A stretch of 64,000 bases of DNA from Ectobacillus antri (GTDB lineage: Bacteria; Bacillota; Bacilli; Bacillales; Bacillaceae_G), in assembly GCF_003852715.1 (NCBI RefSeq), contig NZ_RIAV01000001.1, forward strand, positions 1 to 64,000, in the 5' to 3' direction. Below the pieces are notes generated by a model. The model made no database searches. It was not told the origin of the DNA and saw nothing but the letters and a program-made list of their open reading frames with translations. Position 1 is the first letter of the stretch. Each line of letters opens with the position of its first letter. Shown here piece by piece: positions 7,587-15,447 of the stretch. The position numbers and the translations under genes are program-made.

Positions 7587-8018
7587 ATGAACTACGAGCT
7601 TCGAGAATCGCTTGGTTTTATCATTAATAGTGCGGGAAGAGCCATGTCAAATCGTTTGGTGCATAACATAAAGCAAGCGGGAGTTGATTTGACCTTTGAG
7701 CAATGGACTGTGTTGAATGTATTGTGGGACCGAGATGGGAGACCACAAACCGATTTAGCCTGCATGACGGATCGAGACCAGCCTAGTACATCTCGTATTG
7801 TAGATAACTTAATGAAAAGGGGGCTTGTTTGCAGAAAAGCAGATGCAAAGGATCGCCGCGTGAAGCTTATCTATTTGACCGAAGAAGGAAAGGCGCTGAA
7901 GAGCGCTGCCGTTACCGAGGCGCAGCGTACCATCGAAGAGGCAAGTGAAGGGATTAGTCCGGCGTCTGTGGAGTTATGCAAAGAGGTACTTCGAAAAATC
8001 GCTGCAAATTTGCAGTAA
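7587..8018 (+). CDS. MarR-family transcriptional regulator
   Basis: 143 residues with the MarR winged helix-turn-helix. Helices around 'DLTFEQWTVLNVLWDRDG' are followed by the recognition region 'TDLACMTDRDQPSTSRIVDNLMKRGLV', and the wing carries the conserved 'DAKDRRVKLIYLTEEGK'. RBS AAAAAAGGAGG. It is directly followed by an MFS exporter, and near-identical palindromes precede both genes. It therefore probably represses itself and the exporter until a ligand binds. The ligand is unknown. Confidence 0.88.
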   Translation: MNYELRESLGFIINSAGRAMSNRLVHNIKQAGVDLTFEQWTVLNVLWDRDGRPQTDLACMTDRDQPSTSRIVDNLMKRGLVCRKADAKDRRVKLIYLTEEGKALKSAAVTEAQRTIEEASEGISPASVELCKEVLRKIAANLQ

Positions 8019-8032
8019 TTTTTCTATTAAAA

Positions 8033-8050
8033 TACTTGTTTAAACAACTA
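8033..8050. promoter_or_regulatory. Probable MarR operator, site 2
   Basis: TACTTGTTTAAACAACTA contains the perfect 12-bp palindrome TTGTTTAAACAA. It lies between the marR stop and the MFS start, 32 bp before the latter. Confidence 0.68.
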
Positions 8051-8081
8051 TCTTAACTTGAGATAAAAGAGGTGTTTCATC

Positions 8082-9413
8082 ATGATTCTATCCAAACAAG
8101 CAATTCGCCTGCTTAGCTTTTTACTAATTATTTCTGTTATGAATGCAACGATGTTTAATGTTGCGTTACCGACAATTGCTAGTGACTTTGCTTTGTCTCC
8201 GTCACAAGTGAGCTGGGTCGTAACAGGATACATTATTGTATATGCAATTGGTTCAGTCGTATATGGTAAACTTGCCGACCAATATCAGCTCAAGTACTTA
8301 TTAACAGGAGGACTTGGCGTTTTTGCGCTTGGTTCGCTCTTTGGTTTATTGGCGCAAAACTACAGCATACTTATCGGTGCCCGCCTACTGCAATCACTTG
8401 GTGCATCTGTTATTCCGGCTGTAGCGATGAGTGTGCCTGTTAAATATGTAGAGCCAGAAAATAGAGGCAAGGTGTTAGGTATTATTTCCTCCTCGCTTGC
8501 ATTCGGTACTGCCATCGGTCCTATTATTTCTGGATTATTTACAGGTAGTATGGGCTGGCGTTATTTGTTTTTGATTTCTTTGTTAGCGTTACTAACGTTA
8601 CCTGGTTTTTGGAAGAATTTGCCCAAGGATCAACCGCAGCGAGGACGTGTGGATGTACTAGGTGCGGGGCTTTTGGCTGCTACCATAGCAGCTGTAATGC
8701 TTGCCATTACAAATAGCAACACCGTGATGCTTATGATGGTCTTGCTTGCCGGCACTTTATTTATATGGCGTTCTAAACGAACCGCATATCCGTTTTTAAA
8801 TATGGAGCTATTCACGAATAAACAGTACGGTAAGGCGTTGCTGGTTAGCTTTTTGTTCTCCGGTGCTGTATTTGGCGTAACATTCATTACTCCTATCATG
8901 CTTGCGCGTTTGAATAACTTACCGCCTGCTGAAATCGGTTTTATGATGTTTCCAGGTGCTTTAGCGGCAGCTCTTCTTGGTAGAGTTGGAGGCGTATTAA
9001 CAGATAGAAAGGGAAGCAGCGTGACAGTTGTAACAGCCTTTGGTATGCTGATGCTTGCGTATATGGGATTGTCGACGGTTTCTGGACAAAGCAAATGGTT
9101 CATCCTTGCATTTCTTATTTTGGCTAACATTGGCTTTACCTTCGGACAAACAGCTATGGCAAGTTTGGTATCGGGCGCACTTGCGCGTGAACAAGCTGGA
9201 GCGGGTATGGGTGTTTTCTCCATGCTGAATTTTATAGCAAGTGCATTAATCGGCGCTATCATGGGGAAAATCCTAGATGCTTCGTCGCATCGTATTAGTG
9301 TGAACCTACTTGTGCAAGAGAAATCAGCTTTTTTATTCAGTAATAGCTATCTGATTTGCTTGGCACTGCTCTTATTGGCTTCTCTAGTTTTTATGCGTTT
9401 GCGCCGCAAGTGA
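8082..9413 (+). CDS. MFS drug-efflux transporter (DHA2/TetA(L)-like)
   Basis: 443 residues, almost entirely hydrophobic, consistent with 12-14 transmembrane helices. The helix 2-3 loop has motif A ('GKLADQYQLKYLL'). Helix 5 region 'GTAIGPIISGLFTGSMGWRYLF' is the drug:H+ antiporter motif C area, and the N-terminal 'MNATMFNVALPTIASDF' is typical of DHA2 proteins. Proton-driven export of a toxic compound across the cell membrane is expected; the substrate cannot be told. It sits behind a MarR regulator with its own operator. RBS AAAAGAGGTG. Confidence 0.85.
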   Translation: MILSKQAIRLLSFLLIISVMNATMFNVALPTIASDFALSPSQVSWVVTGYIIVYAIGSVVYGKLADQYQLKYLLTGGLGVFALGSLFGLLAQNYSILIGARLLQSLGASVIPAVAMSVPVKYVEPENRGKVLGIISSSLAFGTAIGPIISGLFTGSMGWRYLFLISLLALLTLPGFWKNLPKDQPQRGRVDVLGAGLLAATIAAVMLAITNSNTVMLMMVLLAGTLFIWRSKRTAYPFLNMELFTNKQYGKALLVSFLFSGAVFGVTFITPIMLARLNNLPPAEIGFMMFPGALAAALLGRVGGVLTDRKGSSVTVVTAFGMLMLAYMGLSTVSGQSKWFILAFLILANIGFTFGQTAMASLVSGALAREQAGAGMGVFSMLNFIASALIGAIMGKILDASSHRISVNLLVQEKSAFLFSNSYLICLALLLLASLVFMRLRRK

Positions 9414-9766
9414 TGGCTTATACATGTTATCTTTTGTTTATAAAGGAGGCAGGGGTACGATTCTTTATGAAAACTTCGAAAGCCACATGGATATGAGATT
9501 AAGTTAGTTCTCATCTCCAAAAGCATATCGCATTGAAAATTGTACCGACGGGAACATGGGGTGATTGGTCATCCGGTGCAGCTACTTTACAAATTTAAAA
9601 TGTGGTTGTAACAGGCAATTGAATGAAAAAGACTCCGTATAGGAAATGGAACAGGGGTCTTTTTCTTGTATATTGGTGGGAAAAGAATATACTCGCCAAA
9701 ACAGAAAAGAAACTGGTAAAATACATAATAAAGCGATTACATTCTTAACAGTCAGGAGTTAACATC
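9414..9766. other. Non-coding stretch with a decayed gene scrap
   Basis: There is no intact gene. AAAGGAGGC at about 9442 looks like a ribosome binding site without a matching frame. Around 9535-9597 a short stretch encodes 'PTGTWGDWSSGAATLQI' and then stops; the composition looks protein-like, but I do not recognise it. A terminator follows at 9626-9665. The promoter of the next gene must lie in 9670-9750. Confidence 0.4.
9626..9665 (+). terminator. Intrinsic terminator
   Basis: AAAAAGACTCC and GGGGTCTTTTT pair around a 17-base loop, ending in a T run. Confidence 0.6.
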
Positions 9767-10564
9767 ATGTCAAAACAAACCTTACAACAGCAAATTGCAG
9801 TCTGGCAAGAATATACAGGAGATGACCGCGAAGTATTTTATACGATGTACGAAGATGTACTGCGCAACTTATTAACACAAGACGAAATCTATACGATTAT
9901 GGGACCTGAAGCGGACGAGGCGGAACTGGCCAACGAAACAGCACCGATGTTTTGTGGTTTGAACGCTGAGGGTGTGCCAAGCTTTTGGTTGTTTTCAGAA
10001 CGTGAAATTGCGGAAACGTTTGCGCGATATTATAGCTTTGAAAAGAACGAGCGTCCGCTCGTGCGCCGCATCAAATTGGATGAAATTACGTTGACGCTAT
10101 ACAGCGGTATGTTCAGCGGCGTGGCGGAGGTCATGATTGACGAAGGTAGCCACTTTGTACGGGCAATTATTTACGATGTAGTAAATCAATGCTTTGTTGT
10201 GCAGGGAGAAGAGCCTATTTTGGAGAAAGAAGAATATGTCGTGATGCAACTGCTGAACGACATGCGTTATGGTGGTAAAGAGGCCTTTGTATTACCGAGC
10301 AGAGAAAAAGTGGGCGATAATGTTATGTTCAGTTTGTTTGTTCCATATATTGAGGAAGATACGGTTGTTATTTTTACAGATGAAGCAGCCGCAAACGCCG
10401 GACGCGACCGAGTTGCTGCCCGTTTTACTGCACCGCAGCTTGCTGAAGTAATCAGACGTGCGCATAGAGCAGGCGCAACACGCGTTGTATTTGATCACGA
10501 GGCATTCGACGCGGAAATCTCGGCATCCAAACTAATCAACATTCTCAACCGTATGGAACTGTAA
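9767..10564 (+). CDS. SseB-like protein
   Basis: 265 residues, soluble, acidic. The C-terminal half ('VMFSLFVPYIEEDTVVIFTDEAAANAG', then 'FTAPQLAEVIRRA', 'ATRVVFDH') resembles the SseB fold found in type III secretion regulators and in many Firmicute hypothetical proteins. The N-terminal half has no recognised signature. ATG with CAGGAGTTAAC. It is followed closely by a second hypothetical gene (RBS begins within 3 bp of this stop), so the two are probably co-transcribed. Function unknown; the SseB label is by recognition of the C-terminal pattern. Confidence 0.55.
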   Translation: MSKQTLQQQIAVWQEYTGDDREVFYTMYEDVLRNLLTQDEIYTIMGPEADEAELANETAPMFCGLNAEGVPSFWLFSEREIAETFARYYSFEKNERPLVRRIKLDEITLTLYSGMFSGVAEVMIDEGSHFVRAIIYDVVNQCFVVQGEEPILEKEEYVVMQLLNDMRYGGKEAFVLPSREKVGDNVMFSLFVPYIEEDTVVIFTDEAAANAGRDRVAARFTAPQLAEVIRRAHRAGATRVVFDHEAFDAEISASKLINILNRMEL

Positions 10565-10591
10565 AGGAGGGAGCTTCGTATTCGGGATGTA

Positions 10592-11059
10592 GTGCAGGAC
10601 GGAGAGCTAAGTTTGTCGTATTTTCGGCCGCTGTTGGCAGCATACAAAGCGGAGCGCGTGGCTGGGCGCGACGGGTCGCAGTTTTATAATCGCCTAAACG
10701 CCAGCCAGCAGGCTTTGTTTATGTTTTATGTGTACTATCAGCATGTGAGAAAAGGAACAGAAGAGTTTTATTGGTGGAGTGCTTATTTTTATGCAAAAGA
10801 CAAAGACTGGCCGGCCATTGTGCAGGCAGCTGCTTACTTTGATTTGCCAGAGCTCGTCGCATTATTGAAAGAGGTAGAAGAATGGCTGCGCGTGCGCAAT
10901 TATCCGAAGCAGCTCAGCGGCTTTTCGGTATCGCGTGACGATTTACACAACAATCCCGTTTTGCATGCGGAAATGACTTTATTGGAAAAACGTCTCAAAA
11001 GAATTGTTCCAGTAAAAAAAGTAGAGCAATATGTACGAAGCAACCGCCACGAGTTTTAA
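10592..11059 (+). CDS. Hypothetical protein, second gene of the SseB-like pair
   Basis: About 155 residues, rich in aromatic residues and helices ('FYNRLNASQQALFMFYVYYQHV', 'FYWWSAYFYAKDKDW'). Not recognised. The start is uncertain. GTG at 10592 opens the listed frame, but the strong AAAGGAGGG at 10563-10571 lies 20 bp away. An in-frame ATT at 10580 is ideally spaced and would give 'IRDVVQDGEL'. No ATG or TTG lies between. A rare ATT start is therefore possible. A terminator follows the stop immediately. Confidence 0.65.
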   Translation: MQDGELSLSYFRPLLAAYKAERVAGRDGSQFYNRLNASQQALFMFYVYYQHVRKGTEEFYWWSAYFYAKDKDWPAIVQAAAYFDLPELVALLKEVEEWLRVRNYPKQLSGFSVSRDDLHNNPVLHAEMTLLEKRLKRIVPVKKVEQYVRSNRHEF

Positions 11060-11060
11060 G

Positions 11061-11098
11061 AAGGCCCTTTCCCTTATATGGGAAAAGGCCCTTTTTTA
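11061..11098 (+). terminator. Intrinsic terminator
   Basis: AAGGCCCTTTCCC and GGGAAAAGGCCCTTTTTT form an imperfect hairpin immediately after the hypothetical gene. Confidence 0.75.
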
Positions 11099-11123
11099 AT
11101 TTGATGCAGAGAAAGCTCCGTAG

Positions 11124-11618
11124 TTAGTAAGCACCTTGTGAATACGTTAATTCATAGCTATGAGTGTAAATCTCGAAAATGTTTCCAAATGGATCTTCAA
11201 CGTAAACCATTTTATACGGTTTTTCTCCAGGGTAATATTCTCTAATAGGCATTCGCTGTTTTCCGCCGTGTTGCTTAATTTTTTCTACAAGACCCTCAAT
11301 GTCTGGGTCTTGAATGCAAAAATGAAAAATACCTGTTTTCCAATACTCAAAGTTATTTTTAGGTGTTTCATTTTGAGGAAATTCAAACAGCTCTATGCCA
11401 ATTTTATCTCCGGTAGCTAAATGGGCAATTCTGAATGTTTCCCAGTCTTCTCCAAATACGTCTCGACACATTTGACCAATAGGTGTGTCATCATTTTTTA
11501 CATCTGAAGGCTCCATAATAACATACCAACCAAACACATCAGTATAAAATGTAACAGCTTGCTCTAAGTTCGGTACTGAGAGACCAATATGAGAAAATGT
11601 TTTAGGATATGTGAACAT
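11124..11618 (-). CDS. VOC (glyoxalase-fold) protein
   Basis: 164 residues, one VOC module. 'FSHIGLSVPNLEQAVTFYTDVFGW' has the first His ligand. 'GIFHFCIQDPDIEGLVEKIKQHGG' carries the second unit, and the C-terminal 'VYVEDPFGNIFEIYTHSYE' supplies the conserved Glu of the DPxGNxxE end. Start ATG at 11618 is chosen because GGAGG lies ten bases before it; an ATG overlapping that RBS is rejected. It is divergent from an HxlR-type regulator, an arrangement typical of thiol/electrophile-responsive detoxification pairs. Substrate unknown. Confidence 0.85.
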   Translation of the reverse strand: MFTYPKTFSHIGLSVPNLEQAVTFYTDVFGWYVIMEPSDVKNDDTPIGQMCRDVFGEDWETFRIAHLATGDKIGIELFEFPQNETPKNNFEYWKTGIFHFCIQDPDIEGLVEKIKQHGGKQRMPIREYYPGEKPYKMVYVEDPFGNIFEIYTHSYELTYSQGAY

Positions 11619-11728
11619 AATTTGCATTCCTCCATGATTTTTTTCTAATATAGTGTGTACGATCGAACACATAGCTATTATATTTCGCAATTATTATTCT
11701 CGGAAGAACGCACTTTTTTGTAAGAAGC

Positions 11729-11742
11729 TAACCTAGAGGTAA
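11729..11742. promoter_or_regulatory. Probable HxlR operator
   Basis: TAACCTAGAGGTAA is a near-perfect inverted repeat (one mismatch) 16 bp before the hxlR-type start, in the divergent region shared with the VOC gene. A second partial palindrome, GTGTACGATCGAACAC, lies at 11655-11670. HxlR-family sites are usually short palindromes of this kind; the assignment is inference. Confidence 0.5.
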
Positions 11743-11757
11743 GAAAGGATTGATTAA

Positions 11758-12093
11758 ATGAAGCCGCAGCTTGATGATACAGGAAAATTGAAATGTTCGA
11801 TTGAATATACATTAGGAAAGATAGGGGATAAATGGAAAACAGTGATTTTATGGCATTTAGGTGTGGACGGTACATTACGGTATAGTGAATTACATCACTT
11901 GCTACCTGGTGTAAGTCATAAAGTACTGACAAAACAGTTAAAAGAACTTGAAGAAGATAATTTACTCAAACGAACGCAGTATAATACGGTACCACCTAAA
12001 GTTGAATATTCTTTAACTAGTAAAGGAAGAACGCTAATGCCTATCTTACAGCTGATGCATACATGGGGGAGAGAACATGGAGAAGGTTTCTGA
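11758..12093 (+). CDS. HxlR-family transcriptional regulator
   Basis: 111 residues, the usual family length. The signature 'CSIEYTLGKIGDKWKTVILWHLGVDGTLRYSEL' opens with the Cys that serves as thiol sensor in several HxlR proteins. It continues into the winged HTH ('LPGVSHKVLTKQLKELEEDNLLKRTQY', 'PPKVEYSLTSKG'). It is divergent from the VOC gene and probably controls it. RBS AAGAAAGGA. Confidence 0.9.
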   Translation: MKPQLDDTGKLKCSIEYTLGKIGDKWKTVILWHLGVDGTLRYSELHHLLPGVSHKVLTKQLKELEEDNLLKRTQYNTVPPKVEYSLTSKGRTLMPILQLMHTWGREHGEGF

Positions 12094-12132
12094 CGGAACT
12101 GAGGCGTCTCTGAAGAGTTAGCATAAAACCAG

Positions 12133-12503
12133 TTAGCGCCGCAAGAACGCCTTGTGGGCCACGAGGTGTCGGAGATTTGAGATTAGGTGTCCCGCAAGAG
12201 CGTCTCGCGGAGCAGGAGGTGTAGTAGATTTGGGGTTAGGTGTCCCGCAAGAGCGTCTCGCGGAGCAGGAGGTGTAGTAGATTTGAGATTAGGTGTCCCG
12301 CAAGAGCGTCTCGCGGAGCAGGAGGTGTAGTAGATTTGAGATTAAGTGTCCCGCAAGAACGTCTCGCGGAGCAGGAGAGAGAGTAGATTTGAGATTAGGT
12401 GTCCCGCAAGAACGTCTCGCGGAGCAGGAGAGAGAGTAGATTTGGGGTTAGGTGTCCCGCAAGAGCGTCTCGCGGAGCACAAAGGAGAGGAGATTTGAGG
12501 TTA
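12133..12503. repeat. 53-bp tandem repeat array B (about 7 units)
   Basis: TTAGGTG or close variants start at 12183, 12236, 12289, 12342, 12395, 12448 and 12501 with an exact 53-bp period, plus a degenerate unit from 12133. Consensus pieces are TTAGGTGTCCCGCAAGAGCG, then TCTCGCGGAGCAGGAGGTGT and AGTAGATTTGAGA. The CCGCAAGAGCGTCTCGCGG core is an imperfect palindrome. It is the same family as array A, 8.5 kb away. The flanks are unrelated (HxlR gene on the left, helicase on the right). Units within an array are more alike than units between arrays, suggesting local homogenisation. Confidence 0.85.
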
Positions 12504-12575
12504 ACGAAATTGGCAAAATGGCATGTCATCTTATACAATAAACATTCGTGAATCTACAGAAAAGGATCGGATAAC

Positions 12576-14657
12576 ATGCAGGTAATAAAGGAATGGTACA
12601 TCGCCTTGGACGCGGAAGTAAAGGAATTGAAAAGTAGGGGCGGTGCAGGTTACACGATTGTGAACGGAAGCTTTTTATATCGAGATAGCAAGGCGTCTAT
12701 CTATATCTTTCAATTGACGACAGAGCTGTTTTTTCCAAGCGATACGCCGGTTCGTGTAGAGGTTGATGGCGAAAACGTGAACGGTGAGATTCTCGGCACG
12801 GAGGGTTTTGAAATTGAGATCAAGCTTGATACGTACATTGGAGAAACGGTAAAAGAAGCGAAGCTGTTCAGTGAGCCATGGCAGCTACTTGAGGAACTTA
12901 GCGATCGGCTGAGTGAGGCGGAGCAAGCGCCTGAGCGTTTGAAGCGCGTGCAGCGTGTGATGAATGGTACGGGACCGGTGCGTCATGCGGAGAAAATGAA
13001 TGGACCGCATTTCGAACTTATTTATCGCTCGTATTACAATGATGTGACATATGTATGGGGACCACCTGGCACAGGCAAAACGTATCATTTATCGCGTGTT
13101 GTTGCCCAGCACGCGATAAAGGAGAAAAGCGTGCTCGTACTCGCGCACAGCAACGCTGCGGTCGATGTGCTGATGCTAGAGGTAACAAGGCTTTTGACAG
13201 CGCGGGACGAGTGGCGTGACGGTGAAGTGATTCGCTATGGCTATAGTCAAGATGAAGCGGTACAGGCACATCCTTCTTTGTTAGCGGCAAAGCTGGCGGA
13301 TCCGGCTCTGCAAAGCGAACGGGAAGAGTTGCTTGCCCGCCGTCATGATCTGAAGAGCCGCGGAAGATTGACAAAGCAAGATGAAAGAGAGCTGTCCGAG
13401 CTACGCAAGGCAGCGCGCAAATTACGGCTGGAGCTAAAGGAGCAAGAAGAAAAGCAGGCAGAGCGTGCGAAAGTAATCGGCGCAACGTTGACAAAATGTG
13501 CGATTGATCCGGCCTTGTATCAGCGTACATACGATTTAGTTGTCGTGGATGAGGTCAGCATGGCATATGTGCCGCAAATTGCTTTTGCTGCATCACTTGG
13601 AAAGCGCATCGTAGTATGCGGTGATTTCAAACAACTCCCTCCAATTGCTATGTCTCGCCATCCGCTTGTAGAGAAGTGGCTGCGTGAGGATATATTTCAT
13701 CATGTGGGTATTGAAAGCAAGCTTTTGCATCCTCATTTGTATATGCTAAAAGAGCAACGTCGCATGCATCCTGATATTTCTAGTTTTACAAACAGCTTTA
13801 TATATGAGGAAAGGGTGTTTGACCATGAGAGTGCACATGAGCGCAGTGAAATTGCCGCTAAAGGACCGTTTCCTGGCAAGGCTACGTTGCTGCTTGATAC
13901 ACAGGACATGGGAGCACATGCGTTAACAGACGCAGTTTCACGCTCACGCTACAACATTGTGTCGGGCCTTATAAGTCTGCATTTGGCCATGCAGTATGCC
14001 AAGCAAGGTCTATCGGTCGGTATTGTTACCCCTTATAAAGCACAGGCACGTTTTTTATCTGTCTGTGCACGTGAGCTTCATGCGACCGGTGTAACCATCG
14101 CGACGGTGCACCGCTTTCAAGGTTCGGAGCGCGATGTTATAATTTTTGATGTAGTTGACAGCGAACCGCAGGAGCGACCTGGAGTGTTATTTTTCAATAA
14201 AAACAACCAACGACTTATCAATGTCGCTGTAACAAGAGCCCGTGGCAAATTTATTCAAATTGCTGATGTTGCCTACACGGAAAATCAGCTTGCAAAACGT
14301 CTCGCACTCTCACAACTCACGCTGCATTTAAAAAGACAAGGACGCCTCACGCGTGAGCGCGCCTTTTTAGAAGATGTCGCTAGCAAAAAGCTACGTTGGT
14401 TTCCCGGGGAATCGCCTTATTTATACAAGGACATCCGCAGTGCCAAAGAGAGCATCTTGATTTCCGCACCGCAGCAGATGAGCAAGCGTCTCCGGGCTGA
14501 GCTCAAGCACGCCGGTGTTTCGGTGAAAATCGGTAAAGCCCCCACCTTCTCGGTGCTCATTGATAACACCATCCTGTGGACTGGAGCAGAAACAACGGTA
14601 CGCCTCCGTGCGCCTGAAACCGTTACATTGCTGAAGAGTTATTTAACAGGTCGATAA
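12576..14657 (+). CDS. SF1 (UPF1/Dna2-like) helicase with PLD-like C-terminus
   Basis: 693 residues. Residues 10-100 form a small N-terminal beta domain. Walker A is GPPGTGKT at 162-169. A charged coiled-coil insertion spans about 245-300. Motif II is VVVDEVS at 322-328 with DE in the ATPase position. Then follow 'GDFKQLPPI' (motif III), 'EQRRMHPDI', 'TVHRFQGSERDVIIFDVVDS' (motif V) and 'NVAVTRARGKF' (motif VI). The last ~110 residues ('YKDIRSAKESILISAP', 'SVLIDNTILWTGAE') resemble a phospholipase D-like domain without an obvious HKD. An ATP-driven 5'-3' nucleic-acid unwinding role is expected from the family. It is a single-gene unit between repeats and could be a repair or defence helicase. 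Confidence 0.85.
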   Translation: MQVIKEWYIALDAEVKELKSRGGAGYTIVNGSFLYRDSKASIYIFQLTTELFFPSDTPVRVEVDGENVNGEILGTEGFEIEIKLDTYIGETVKEAKLFSEPWQLLEELSDRLSEAEQAPERLKRVQRVMNGTGPVRHAEKMNGPHFELIYRSYYNDVTYVWGPPGTGKTYHLSRVVAQHAIKEKSVLVLAHSNAAVDVLMLEVTRLLTARDEWRDGEVIRYGYSQDEAVQAHPSLLAAKLADPALQSEREELLARRHDLKSRGRLTKQDERELSELRKAARKLRLELKEQEEKQAERAKVIGATLTKCAIDPALYQRTYDLVVVDEVSMAYVPQIAFAASLGKRIVVCGDFKQLPPIAMSRHPLVEKWLREDIFHHVGIESKLLHPHLYMLKEQRRMHPDISSFTNSFIYEERVFDHESAHERSEIAAKGPFPGKATLLLDTQDMGAHALTDAVSRSRYNIVSGLISLHLAMQYAKQGLSVGIVTPYKAQARFLSVCARELHATGVTIATVHRFQGSERDVIIFDVVDSEPQERPGVLFFNKNNQRLINVAVTRARGKFIQIADVAYTENQLAKRLALSQLTLHLKRQGRLTRERAFLEDVASKKLRWFPGESPYLYKDIRSAKESILISAPQQMSKRLRAELKHAGVSVKIGKAPTFSVLIDNTILWTGAETTVRLRAPETVTLLKSYLTGR

Positions 14658-14679
14658 ACGACCCACTTTGAAATGTACG

Positions 14680-14847
14680 AAAAGATGCTGGGACATAAGG
14701 TTTTCAACCAAAGAAAAATCCGAACTATTAGTCGGAATTCTCCACACAGAATTCGATTTAGTTCGGATTTTTTCTTTCTTAGTATCAGTTATTCTCTATT
14801 CTTTCGTCTTTAAAGTGACATGCTGCAGTTATGTCCCGGCCTCTTTT
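14680..14847. repeat. MITE-like palindromic repeat, copy 2
   Basis: 168 bp with ends AAAAGATGCTGGGACATAA and TTATGTCCCGGCCTCTTTT, and an inner ATCCGAACTATTAGTCGGAA / TTCGATTTAGTTCGGAT stem. It is the same length and plan as 571-738. Its right end overlaps the last 20 codons and the stop of the fatty-acid hydroxylase on the minus strand, so the repeat provides that gene's present C-terminus. Confidence 0.75.
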
Positions 14848-15447
14848 CTCTAAATTTTTGGCTGTTTGACTCGTTTCCACGTCTTTTTCATGTTTAAGCG
14901 TGCCAAAGAGTACGTCTACAAATGGATTAGACACGCCAAACCAATAATTTTCGTTTTTAAAATGATGGAGCTGATGTGTTTTTTTCAGCCACTTTCCAAA
15001 CCTTGTTTTCGGCTTTAAGGGGGTATGGGCGACATAGTGCTTCCATTCATATACAAGCAGCATGGTCATGAGTCCCACACCGAAGGCGACTGTACGGGTT
15101 AAGCTACCTGTGAGGGCATAAAAAATGGCGCATAGCACCAAAAAGTTCGGCAAACTGTACCAGAGTGGCAAAAAAAGTAAATGAAGCTCATTCGGAACGG
15201 CATGATGATCATAATGTATACGCTTTAAAAATTTGAGAAATAAAGGATTTTTGGGAGGCTTGAGATGAAACAAAAAACGGTGTGTAACATATTCGCTGAA
15301 CATAAAAAAGATAAGTCCGAATAGAAACCAGCCAAGCATGAACAGTTCAAACCCTTGTATGAACAGATAGATTGTCATGGCCGTTGCTAGCAACATCATT
15401 ACAAGAATATCCGGATATAAAAAGAAATCTTTATATACTTTCTTCAT
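14785..15447 (-). CDS. Fatty acid hydroxylase / sterol desaturase family membrane enzyme
   Basis: 220 residues. Hydrophobic segments lie at about 14-31, 34-51 and 98-135. The di-iron histidine clusters are all present: H56-RFLF-H61, H78-YDHH82, H137-YVA-H141 and H158-QLHH162. It would hydroxylate or desaturate an acyl chain in the membrane using O2. GGAGGGG precedes ATG 15447, and the longer frame is rejected. It overlaps the upstream GntR gene by 17 bp, so it is probably its target. Residues 201-220 are encoded by the palindromic repeat at 14680-14847, so the original tail has been replaced. The catalytic part is intact. Confidence 0.85.
   Translation of the reverse strand: MKKVYKDFFLYPDILVMMLLATAMTIYLFIQGFELFMLGWFLFGLIFFMFSEYVTHRFLFHLKPPKNPLFLKFLKRIHYDHHAVPNELHLLFLPLWYSLPNFLVLCAIFYALTGSLTRTVAFGVGLMTMLLVYEWKHYVAHTPLKPKTRFGKWLKKTHQLHHFKNENYWFGVSNPFVDVLFGTLKHEKDVETSQTAKNLEKRGRDITAACHFKDERIENN

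Noticed and set aside
13018-13530. 170-codon frame antisense to the helicase
   Set aside because: Shadow frame without RBS over well supported helicase motifs.
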